This document shows, one piece after another, positions 53,730 to 64,000 of a stretch of DNA of 64,000 nucleotides. The position numbers and the translations under genes were made by a program. The stretch covers positions 28,895,822 to 28,959,821 of the forward strand of contig CM046853.1 of NCBI GenBank assembly GCA_025617745.1, given 5' to 3'. This stretch comes from Heliocidaris erythrogramma. Taxonomy: Eukaryota; Echinodermata; Echinoidea; Camarodonta; Echinometridae. The notes beneath the pieces are model-generated. The model made no database searches. It was not told the DNA's origin and saw nothing but the letters and a program-made list of their open reading frames with translations. The stretch's first letter is position 1. Every line of letters starts with the position of its first letter.

Positions 53730-56700
53730 TGAGAAGGTGAACTTTATCATAGGAGAAATTCCAAGTGATGCAAAGTCCCAGGTAGGTCTACATGTAGATA
53801 CATGCAGAACTTGTATCTAGTGAGCCTTCAGCTATGTCCAAGATTTGTACTGAATTATCATTTAGCTTGAAGGATACATGTATTGAAGCACATTTCTTTA
53901 GTTATCAGTCTCTTTGAAAATGTAGTTATTCTATTTCAGTGTAAATTACATTTGTATGTGTTCATCTTTATAATGATCATTCATATTAGGTAAGATTTTA
54001 GGTTCATATACATTCTGTATGAAGTATTTAACAAAATAAAGGGCAATCTAACCTTTGTGACAAGTTGAGTTTTATGAAAGCAAAAAAGAAAATCAGAGAA
54101 ATAGGTTGGTGACAGTTTGGCCCAAAAATGTTTGAAAAATGAGATCATTAAATGTATTGTATGTGAATCCCAAATTTGCATTTTCAGTCAACTGTGGCTT
54201 ATCCAGGGACAGTTCTGCAATTTGTTATATCCAACATAAAATTCCATTTTTCTTTTAAAGAATTTTTTGCTCAGGGCTGTTATCAAGATATATTATGGAT
54301 GGCATGTTGTTACGTGTCCCTAAATTATATTTATTTCTATTTAAACAGGGGACTTGTTCGACATCACAGTGACAACACCAGTTAGTCCGTTTGAAATTTG
54401 AATAGTGATCTCTACTTTTAAGAATTCCTGATTCTCTTTGTTTATTGTTTATTCGATTTTGTTCAAACTTAAATTCTCCTGATACTTCTGCTATCACTTA
54501 CAGCAACTTGTGATTATGGTTGGAATTTCCTTTATATGAATGCTGGTAACACATGTGCATGTACTGTATGTATGACAAATTGAAACAAGTTTCCTGCAGC
54601 TTGTATGTTCTTGAGTAACTTGTGTCTGTTGCTTTTTTGCATATCAAATTTTGAAAATCTATTACATCTAAATGTAATTTAATTTTTATTTCTAGAGGAT
54701 CTAAAAGGTTAACCAGCAATATGCCAAAGGTAACTATGATAACACTCTTTTTGGAGCTTTATGGGCCTGCATGAAGACAAGTAATTTGTCATGTATGCTA
54801 CACAGTGGAAACTGACCCCGCTCACAGCAATTTGGATGTCAGAATTTTGTTAAAAATTTTTTTTTTAAATTCACACCTAAAATTAAATTATCGAACATAT
54901 AAATGTACATACATTTGGAAATTCGCATTGTAAGAAATTCCGCTTTGCACTTCATTATGCATATTTAAATAAAATAAAGAAAATCAACAGATAAATCATA
55001 ATAGGAAAACTGCAGACTGTTTGTAGTGAAATATAGAATCTTGGAAAATAATGAAGTACATGTACCTCTTAATAATTGGAAACGTGTACCTTTACACAAA
55101 ATGAAGGGGATAAAACTATCAAAAATAGTTGTCCATGAGATGATTTGAGGCCATACACAGAATACATATGTAGGTAATTTGTCCTCTTATTAAAGGAATA
55201 TTTGTCCAAATTCATGTGAGCAGTATTCTACTAAATTTTATTTTCGGATGATGATTATTACTATAGCAAAATATGTCTCTTACTCTCTTTTTACTTTTCC
55301 TTTTAAGTATTTAAACTTCATACGGGCAAGTCTTAGTACAATCCCATGTAATGTATGTAATGTAGTGTATAATGTTTGGTATCATAAGAAATGATAATAA
55401 ATTTCCTACAAGTTTCGTACACAATATTTTGTGAAATAATAGATGGTTAATGAAGTGCTGACATTTGAAAAGTAAGCATTGATCACATGTTGTTAAATTT
55501 TTTTTTTTTTTTTTAAACTTTGCGTGAAATCACATTTATGCAAACATTTTGCAATAGAAAAATATAAGAAATAGATGTGCTAATTTACATGAGCCACTTT
55601 TTGTCTTCACTTTGAACATTTACAATAAATTACCCCACTGCAGAAAAATAGATTTGTGAGCATTCAGCTGTTTAATGTGATTATTAGGTACTTAAGAAAG
55701 GATGGATTCAGCAGATGTACTTGTGAAAGATACATGTAATACTACATTAGTGCATTCCCATGCAAAGCTATGCCAATACAGCTCAGGAGCTTTTAATTTG
55801 AGCAGTTAAAGGGTAAGTCCACCCTGATATAAAGTTGGTTTTAAAAGAGAGGAGAAATATTAAAGAAGAAGATCAATGAAAGTTTGAGTAAAATCGGATT
55901 AAGAAATAAGAAAGCTATGAATTTTTGAAGTTGTAATTAATCAAACACAAATTGGCAACTCCATGACCTACATATTGTACATGTATCTTGTAAGCTCCTT
56001 TCCCATTTGCCCTATACCATAAAAAATCGTAAATTTCCTCTTTATCTATTGAAGATAATATTTAAGCATACATACAAGCTAGATATAATCATTGCACAAC
56101 ATATGTTTTTACACACAACCTGTATGAAACTAAAGTACATGTATTCTTTCATCAACAACTAAAAAAATGAAAATTATGCAATTTTCTGTACAAACCAAAT
56201 GGGAGAGGAGCTCGCAAGGTACATATACATGTACGTCACCAAGTTGCCAGTTTGTGTTTGATTGATTACAACTTTGAAAATTCTTTTCTCAAAACATTCA
56301 CTAATCTGTTTCTCTCATTTTCTGCTTTTAATCAAATCAACTAAATACCAGAGTGGACTTCCCCTTTAAAGCACATCTGGGGAGCGTTTCATCAAGTGTT
56401 TTGTCAGTGATTTTTACTGACAAATTTACTCTCAGCCTATCAGATGCAAGGATTTCAGTAGTTTATAACAGTTGTTGGTAAATATCACTGACAAAACGCT
56501 TCATGGTACTTGGTGCTCTGGATTCTAACCAATGTTCTTACTGTATGATATTCCTCTCTATATTCTGTCTTTTATTTGGATGTCTGTGACACTGTGCTTT
56601 TTTGGTGTAACTGTTTATCATATATTCTTTCTTTGTATTTTGTTAGACCTTTCTATTATAATGTGTTATATTGTATGTTACTTGAAAGCATGCCCTTTTG

Positions 56701-59700
56701 TTTCTTTGCTGGATTAAGTTAAATCACTCAAAGCTACATGTATTAAACCTAGATGCACACATTCAATCAGAGCTGCATATGGATACTTACATTGCTCATG
56801 TCCTTCCAAATATTTACTTTCCTTATTTTTGCACCTGTTGATTATGTTAAGTCCAAGTTTAAATTATATTTATTTCAGTTACATTGTACATGTACAATGA
56901 ATTTAAACAAACTTTCATTTTTTGACAGTTTTCCTTTCATAATTTAAAGTGAATGTCAAACTTTTAAATCACCGGTAACCACAGGTCTCCATACATGTAT
57001 AACTGTCACTAATATTATCGCACACAAATTCCTTTATATATTAGGGCTAAATGTTCAGTTTGTTTCCATGGACCATGATCGCATACATGTATGTAACGTG
57101 TATGCAGGCGCTATGGATTGATGGCTGTAATGTAAGAGCTCTGTGTGATGTAGAGATAATAGTACTAATGCACGTAAATGTAGCTAGTATGCATATTAGA
57201 TAACACTTAGAATTGTGCAAGAATTGTGCTAGGTCAGGGAGCTGGTGCTATTTAGAATTTTAGAAAATGTGCATACCGTCAAACATGTATTTTGCATGCT
57301 TCTACATACATGTACATTACATGTACATGAATCAGTTTTTGTAATTTCAATATGGTTGTAATTTCAATATGGTTGTAAATCAATATGGTTGTAAACATCA
57401 TGCAAGTATGGTTTTTCTTCTTGTACATGTATCCGTTCTTATATATATTTGTTTGTTATGGTGGTGAAAAATAAAAATGGATCAGCAAGAAATCTTAAAT
57501 CCCAAGCCAGTGAAGAGTGAAAATAATACCACTTTTGGTCTAATTTTAGTTGGAAGGTACATGTACATGATTCTTTTCTTTTATTTTGTAGTGGAGATAC
57601 TAGATACTAAAGAAGAATTTACTGGTATGGATTTTCGGCTCATTTTATATACATGTAAACTACTTTCTTCACAAGGAAGACAGGCTAGGTCCATATTCAA
57701 CACTGACAGGAGTACCATAAAAGATTGACCATTTACATCTTTGGGAACTTACTGCTGATTAACATTGAGTATGAATGTTTTTCTCCCCTTATCCCACAGG
57801 CAAATGCCAACAATGGTCTCAGCACATCACCCTCTGCTGTATCAGGCCTCTCTCGTTGGGAAGCAATGGAGATCAAACCCAAGGTCGTCGTCGGTATCTG
57901 CTGCATGGGCAAGAAGGCCAGCTCAAGACCGATGCGGGAGATCCTCCACCGACTGGAAAAATTTGAATACATATCCTTGGACATCTTTGACGAGGATATG
58001 ATCTTGAACGACCCCGTAGAGAGCTGGCCGCCTTGCGATGCCCTCATCTCGTTCTTCTCTACGGGCTTTCCGTTGCATAAAGCCATCGAGTATGCCAAGC
58101 TACGCAAGCCACTGGTCATCAATGATCTGGAATCGCAGTACAATCTGCATGACAGGTATAAATGAATGGCTTTAGAGCAAAATATTAGTTTTCAAAATGC
58201 AGATTATTGTTATTATATTATTATAACTACTTAGGAAGGTATGATATAGATGGGATCAATAAGCACCACTGGAGGACAAATTTACAAAGATTAATGAAAT
58301 ACAAGGTTGCATATTCATGTAGATCATAACCAATGGCACTAATGTACTTTGGCAAGATCCAAACCGCCTTTGTAAATAGGTACTTTTCTTGAATGCTGTG
58401 AACACCAAAGTCTCCAGCGTAAGTAAAGCAGGAGTAATATTAGAGTGCCTTTAGCCCCTTCCATGGTGGATAAGAGCACACGAAGCCAACATTATTCGTA
58501 TATATATTTGAATACATTTTGCGAGGCAGCTATTTACGATGTTGTGTATGCTGTTATTTCAGGAGGAAAGTGTTTGAGATTCTTTCTCAGGAGGATATTC
58601 CAGTACCCAGGCATGGTATTCATGATAGAGATTGTGATCCAGATGGTATGTATGTGACTCAGCAAGTTCACAGATATTTGGTCAATATGGATGAACTTTA
58701 AAGAGCAGTATTGACACACACCTCCTTCATTCATTGTATGGTGAATAAAGGAAACTAAAAGGGTCTGTGTCATTAAGGGGGGGGGGGGAATGTTTTTTAA
58801 AAATGTTACAATTTTTGCTCCAGTTCACCCCTAAGAATTCATCTATCTTACAGTATTTACATTCATATCAGATGATGGGAGTGGGGTGGGTTTGGGGGTG
58901 AGTTATTCTCTTAAGGGGGGTATGAATATTTTGGACCACAAATCATGCGGTTCTAGGTTTTTCGCTCTGCTCGAATCTAATCTCGAGCAAATTGCAAGAT
59001 ATTTGGTGGCAAATGATTTTCTTGAGGCAGACAAACTTTATTTATAATTTTAGATGTCTGGTCTGTAATGGAGGTGAAAATACGAAACTTGTATGTTGAG
59101 TTAAAGGAGAATTAACCTCAAACAATAAAGACGATAGTGTTCAAAGGTGTTATTTATTCCTACTTGTTAGACTAAATGGCTTCGCGTCAAAATATAGGAG
59201 ATCGATACGAATCAAGATTTTCTGAGCAAAATTTATCATCTGCTAGCAATATGTATCGTCTGCTAGCAATACATGGGGGCTGCCATTTTTTTTATGTGTA
59301 CAAGAAGATTTTTTTAATCCAAATGCCCAATTGCCTTTTTCAAAATTAAAACCCATTTGAGATTAAAAATACAGAATAGATATGTCAATTTATTTTTAAA
59401 CTGAAGATTTCCTTATATATTTCTGTTGAAAAGCGATATTCGCTTAATAGAAATCTATTTTCTCGATACTGGACGTATGGGACGGAGCAAATTAATTCAA
59501 ATTTTATGGATGCTTCTTCCCTGAGCATCTATAGCGGCAAACTATGCATTCACCTGCTTTCGGATAATGGGACTTGAAAAGTCAGAATGCATGCTGCATA
59601 TATTATGTTCTGCTCTGTTTGGCAAACCCAAGAAAATAGATTTTTGTTAAGCAAAACCAGACAATTTAAAAGTAGCATTATAAAGATTTAATTTTTATAA

Positions 59701-62345
59701 TACATGTAAACACCCACTTTATATTTTTCGTCATAGATGGGATTTTAGGTAATGAAGAAAATCAATTTAGGTCTTGGATTCAAAATATCTTCCTGACTGG
59801 AACATTTCTCAATGGTTCATGTACAACTCCAAATCAGCAAGAAAATGGCAGCCCCCATGTAAATGAGTAGGAGACGATACCGGGTGTTGGAATATCTTTA
59901 TTTATACCCTTTTCTGATATCGTATTAGAAAATGATTTAGGCCAATAAGTAGGAATATATTACACCTTCAAATATAAGTAAATTTGTAATCAGGGGTTAA
60001 TTCTGGCTTGTAGGTCTACATTTTATTTACTGATATTTCTTGATCACTTTACTGATCTGTCTGTCTATCAAATTGATGCGGGAGACACTGATTTTTGTGG
60101 AATGAACCCATTCGCTTTACTATTACAGGAAAGATGTGATGTGATTTGATCTTTGGGTAATTAGGTCCAAAGGTCATCGTAATATCTATTTCATGTATAC
60201 AATTATGTTTATTTGTTTTGTTATTATTTTAATATATTAGATTTCTTCCTGGTTGAGAATGATGATGAGTTGGAAATTAATGACGCCATCTTCCGCAAGC
60301 CGTTTGTAGAGAAGCCTGTATCAGCAGAGGATCATAATGTCTATATCTACTACCCATCTTCAGCTGGGGGAGGCAGTCAGAGGCTCTTCAGGAAGGTAGA
60401 GAAATATTTTCCATCTTGATCGTACTGTCCAAATTGTCAATCAACCATTTGCAAACTGCACTGAAGACTGAAATTTAGAGTTAACTTTATCGATGATAGA
60501 TTTTAATGCAAGAGAACCTTAAAAGTGTGGATCAAGCATTCTACATGTAGTCTTTGTTCTACTTGTAGGAGAATCAGACAGGAAAACATACATACCGGTA
60601 GTACATAGTTAAATCGACCTGGAGGAGAAAACGTGAGAGGCTCTTTGTGCATATCTCTCTCTCTGACCAGCATTTGTGTATTTGGTGAATAATTTGATTT
60701 ACAAGTATCAATTAAGGGTTTGTAAATTCTTGATTTGGTCATTTGTGTTGAGCTTAATCAGAGAATAGAAAAATGGAAGATAAAAAAAATGATTTAAAAA
60801 ATGAGAAATTCATAAATAGTTTATTGATGGTACAGTGTGTGATTCACTGAGAGAAAGAATTAGCTGTTAGTGTCCATGGACCTATGATTTTTATACAATA
60901 AAGGCTCGTTCACATATGCAGCGATAAACCGCCTCCAAAAAGCATCACCGTTTTTTTGTGTATTAGATGGATGGCGAGTGGGAGTATAATTATGACGCAA
61001 CAAAGGTATTTACAGTTAATCACTTGACTGCATGTTATAAAATACAGAAATGTAAAGTGCAGTATTTAAAAAAAAGCCCATTTTTTTTTTTTAGGCAGTT
61101 TACCACTTCACATTTGAACAAGTCTCGTGGATGTTTTTGTCCCAGTACTGCACTTGATATTTCCTATAAAGCTTCTACCTTGTTCTTTGACAGATGCGCA
61201 ATAGGAGTAGCATCTATTCTCCAGAGAGTCGTATCAGGAGAGCCGGCTCCTACATGTATGAAGAATTCATGCCTACGGATGGTACTGATGTTAAGGTAAG
61301 GATCAAGGTCTCGATAGCGTTCATACCTGTACATTTTTGAGATAATTGTTAATTTTGGACTGTATTTCATAAATTTTAGATATCAATTGTAGGGAATTGA
61401 AGGTGTTTCTCTCCAATAGTTTTTTGTAAGACATGGTAAAAATAGAGGAGAATTTTCATATTTCTTAGACAATAAATTCATGTTTGTTGGAATGTAGCTT
61501 TATTTCTGGCGAATCCCCTCCCTCCCCCAAAACAACAACAAAAGATAAACAAAATGTTAATCGAATTAAAGAGATCATGTCAAACATATGGATAATAAAT
61601 AAGGCATGGATCATACTAAACTGAAGTACATTGTATATGGTCAGTGTAGTAACCACACAGTCCAGCAAATATAATCACAGAAGCTTGATATTTCAAATGG
61701 AATAAGTGTTCATCTGCTAATGATTTGGAAGGTAGGTTGTTACTTCTTAAATTTTAGTTCCAAACTCTCTAGGCTATATATGTACATGATGATAATAATA
61801 ATACATATGATTTATAATGTGCCAAACCCACTCTGTAGAGTGCTCTAGGCATAGTGTAGAATAAACAAGTAAGAGATTAAAAGATTTAAATACAAGAGAA
61901 GAATGTAATAATTATTGGGAAGCATTAAACAAGTAAGTTTTTAGATTGCTTTTGAATGGATCTGGAGAATTGCAACATCTAATATAACTATAGGTAGATT
62001 ATTCCTTAGAGCAGGATCAGCATAGGCAAAAGCTCGCTCCCCCTTGTCTTTGCAGATTTTGGAACAACAAGAGAACCAGAGTTGGATGAACATAAAGATC
62101 TGACAGGAGTGTATTTACGAACATGCACTTCTTGATTTCTGAATTAACCTTTCATATTACTTCCCTGATGTTGAATCTTGCAGGTATACACCGTAGGACC
62201 AGACTATGCCCACGCAGAAGCTAGGAAATCTCCTGCACTAGATGGTAAGGTAGAGAGGGACAGTCAAGGAAAGGAGGTCCGTTATCCAGTCATACTCACC
62301 AACACGGAGAAGATGATTGCAAGGAAAGTCTGCTTGGCATTCAAG
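53689..62345 (+). CDS. PPIP5K: Diphosphoinositol pentakisphosphate kinase (VIP1 family), N-terminal 330 residues, continues past window
   Basis: Exons 53689-53781, 57800-58155, 58563-58645, 60241-60395, 60967-61005, 61194-61295, 62184-62345, all in phase. The protein adds a pyrophosphate to inositol hexakis-/pyrophosphates in the cytosol. Seen: [11 protein letters not shown] at about residue 60, [105 protein letters not shown] and [15 protein letters not shown]. These match the pre-ATP-grasp and ATP-grasp kinase domain of PPIP5K1/2 almost residue for residue. The phosphatase-like domain must lie to the right. The start is the ATG giving [10 protein letters not shown]. An in-frame TGA lies 21 bases upstream, and FIIGEIPSD aligns with FFVGPED of human PPIP5K2. 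The 39-nt exon is absent from paralogues I know. The exact paralogue (1 or 2) is not assignable. Confidence 0.93.
55810..56365. mobile_element. TTAA-flanked foldback MITE, AGGGTAAGTCCAC termini
   Basis: TTAA at 55806-55809 and 56366-56369 flanks AGGGTAAGTCCACC...GAGTGGACTTCCCCT. The interior is a long imperfect palindrome: TTGTAATTAATCAAACACAA / TTGTGTTTGATTGATTACAA-type blocks, AATTGGCAACT / AAGTTGCCAGTT, and AAGCTCCTTTCCCATTTG / CAAATGGGAGAGGAGCT. 556 bases, non-coding, piggyBac-like footprint. Confidence 0.8.
56385..56507. mobile_element. Short MITE hairpin, GTTTCATCAAGTGTTTTGTC ends
   Basis: CGTTTCATCAAGTGTTTTGT(CAGTGA) is inverted at the right as TCACTGACAAAACGCTTCATG. About 123 bases, immediately after the TTAA element. 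Confidence 0.65.
59102..60010. mobile_element. Foldback MITE with GGGGGCTGCCATTTT arms
   Basis: TACATGGGGGCTGCCATTTT at about 59271 is inverted at about 59847 (AAAATGGCAGCCCCCATGTA). Outer pairs continue: ATTTATTCCTACTTGTTAG against AATAAGTAGGAATATATTAC, and the ends AGAATTAACC / GGTTAATTCT. About 0.9 kb in the PPIP5K intron before the 60241 exon. End bases are not fixed. Confidence 0.6.
60967..61005 (+). CDS. 39-nt exon of PPIP5K (possible cassette)
   Basis: Acceptor TGTGTATTAG, 13 codons ([13 protein letters not shown]), donor GTATTT, phase 0 on both sides. Vertebrate, insect, worm and yeast relatives that I know run directly from LFRK to the RSS segment. This exon would therefore add 13 acidic/aromatic residues there, and skipping it keeps the frame. 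Reality as an exon rests on splice sites and frame only. Confidence 0.55.
61790..62120 (-). mobile_element. 5'-truncated LINE 3' end with (ATT)n tail
   Basis: The minus strand gives [19 protein letters not shown], the familiar C-terminal 'RAFSYAAPxLWNSLP' stretch of CR1/L2-type LINE proteins. A frame-broken remainder and the 3' sequence with CACTCTGTAGAGTGCTCTAGG (on the plus strand) follow. An (AAT)n run at about 61791-61803 is the microsatellite tail. Only the last ~330 bases are present. Confidence 0.65.
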
Positions 62346-62364
62346 GTATGACTTCCAGCAAGTA

Positions 62365-63928
62365 CCGTATAGTCGCGTGTATACGGCGCACTTTTTTTCA
62401 TGGCAGAGAATGTCAAAAGTCGGGGTGCGCCATATAAACGAGTACAAGGAAATGACAACGAAATGCAGCTCTTACTGGGTCTTGCCCGCCAGCGCTACCC
62501 GCCGCCCCAGGCCCCCGGCGCGGCCGGACATATCACATGTAACACTAGGCCTATGTCATTGCACTGTATCGGGGTAGTGTGCAGTTGAACGACAATTGTC
62601 CGATTTTTATATTAAAAACTCCGCTTTATAAAACAATTATCGAAATTCTACATACATGGCCAGTATAATCCTAGTCTAAGCTTCACTTTCATAACTGTAA
62701 TGACGAAAACCAGATTGAATTCGCGGCTATAATGATGAAAATAGATCGTCTTTTTCATTTGTTCGCAAGGTGGCTGTAGATGACTGTACGTGGTATGACT
62801 AAGAGGTGGCGCGCGCGCGATAAACGGCATGAGCTAGCTACAGAGAGTATCTACACTGATCCGCCATGTTTTACACAAAGACAGCATACGTGCAGGATTA
62901 TTATGCGCGTGTTACAACTCTCTTTATAAACGGCCTCTGGCATCTTCCTTTTTCTATTTTACATGTGACCTACGGGCGCCATTTTTTTTTTCTTCGATTC
63001 TAACGAACAATGATTTTTCTTCCGATTGGTAGCCTAGTTTGAATTATTATTTTGTACCGTCACTGTGGTATGAATAATATTTGTTTCCTCAAATTTTGGA
63101 GGGGTTTTCCTTTATAGTTCTTCAATGTCTTATATTTTTAAGTGAGGGGCAGGCTTAATTGTTGACCATTGCTTTTGATATTTGATCTAGGTTTTTTCTT
63201 CGTAAATTCCCTCTTTCGGTAGGCCTACTTTTAAAGAAAATTATTACTATTCCTTATCTTAATATTTCTTAATTCTGATGTACTCTAACAATGAATAAAT
63301 TTGTGCTTCGAATTTTTCTAAAGACCTGAAAGCTATCTTTTCATTTTATATTTTCTTCTCAGACTTTTTCTTTTTCCGTGATTTATTTATTTTTTATTTT
63401 TTGGTGTGTTTGTGTGTGTGGTGTTGTTAGTTTTTCAAACGCCGAGTTTCCATTCCGGAGTAAATTTCGTTGATTTGTTTCATTAATTTTTATATTATTA
63501 CACCGGATTTAGATATGCAAACCAGCAATGATATATTATGTTCTGTCACTAGCCATGCCCCCTAAATATTCATCTCGCTCCCTCGCTCACGCTCTCTCTC
63601 TTCCAAGCTCTCCCGCGTGAGTTTCCCTGTGAAGTGTGCGCTATTAACGGCGTTTTACACACACATACCCCTACGTATACACACACTGTATACATATGTA
63701 CTGATAGATTTTTGCGGAGCTAAGTTGCGGAGCTAAGTAGCGGCGCTGATATGACTGGAAGTTCAAACTTTCACTCATTCTGGGGCCGATTCCGAGCCTC
63801 GTATGTATTATCACGCGATAGAATCACGCCATGTGCAAAGACGGCAATATTTTTTTTTTTTAATACAGAGAGTCGAAAGTATGGATGCGCCTTATATACG
63901 TGTGCGCCGTGTACACGCGACTATACGG
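62365..63928. mobile_element. TA-flanked DNA transposon remnant, CCGTATAGTCGCGTGTATAC termini
   Basis: CCGTATAGTCGCGTGTATAC(GGCGCAC) at the left and GTGCGCCGTGTACACGCGAC(TATACGG) at the right are inverted with one mismatch. TA stands outside each end. Subterminal GGGTGCGCCATATAAACG / GGATGCGCCTTATATACG copies strengthen the pairing. About 1.56 kb in the intron after exon 62184-62345. No transposase is visible, so non-autonomous or gutted. Confidence 0.75.
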
Positions 63929-64000
63929 TAGACAGGAATGTACAGCGGAACCTGAATACTGACTGCTCAGGAGAGACAAAATTTGGTCTCTGTACATATA

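Larger units (their letters stand above)
53782..57799. other. PPIP5K intron 1
   Basis: AT-rich intron. It holds the TTAA MITE at 55810 and the hairpin at 56385. A threefold GTAATTTCAATATGGTT-type repeat lies at about 57346-57394. ACATGTA words are frequent (for example 56222-56235 and 57302-57330). No extra exon in phase was convincing. Confidence 0.6.

Noticed and set aside
54694-54729. Possible small exon after a TTTCTAG acceptor
   Set aside because: The phase-0 reading meets a stop at the third codon, and there is no similarity to PPIP5K.
57594-57633. Possible extra PPIP5K exon (TTTTGTAG acceptor, ACTG|GTATGG donor)
   Set aside because: The flanking exons need phase 0, and in that phase a TAG occurs within four codons.

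Overview
The window is AT-rich, intron-rich animal DNA. It carries parts of three protein-coding genes embedded in a dense field of transposon remnants. All three genes are recognisable by reading exons directly: splice sites, phase and protein match agree. The very frequent ACATGTA/TACATGTA words, the many short inverted-repeat elements and the type of non-LTR retrotransposons suggest a marine invertebrate deuterostome, most likely an echinoderm. That placement is inference, not proof.

Layout. (1) 341-22266 (+): the last 17 coding exons, 607 residues, of a large protein built on repeated Pro-aromatic-Gly-x-x-Gly-x-Gly-Ala-Pro modules of the kind found once in the centrosome/cilium protein CSPP1. 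Its introns hold a 3.2 kb LINE, a 2 kb satellite-filled element, a 1.1 kb pyrimidine minisatellite and several MITEs. A 1.9 kb 3' UTR ends at an AATAAA near 24121. (2) 27264-39132 (-): a complete ten-exon ANKMY2 (ankyrin repeats plus MYND zinc finger, 433 residues), convergent with gene 1. Its first intron is a nest of inverted-repeat transposons, including a Mutator-like foldback element with a second element inside it. (3) 39133-53636: an intergenic, repeat-dominated desert. It holds a recent 472-bp triplication, many poly-G/C tracts, two LINE fragments, MITEs and larger inverted-repeat structures. (4) 53689 to the right edge (+): the first seven recognised coding exons, 330 residues, of PPIP5K/VIP1, the diphosphoinositol pentakisphosphate kinase. 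It is cut off within its ATP-grasp kinase domain.

The three genes do not form a known functional unit. Gene 1 (centrosome/cilium-like motif) and ANKMY2 (a ciliary-signalling protein in vertebrates) are both plausibly cilium-related, but their tail-to-tail placement may be chance. No CRISPR array, rRNA or intact tRNA was seen. No LTR retrovirus-like element was recognised. The main points of interest are the multi-module CSPP1-type protein, the transposon nest with legible target-site duplications, a possible 13-residue extra exon in PPIP5K and overlapping upstream ORFs at the PPIP5K start.
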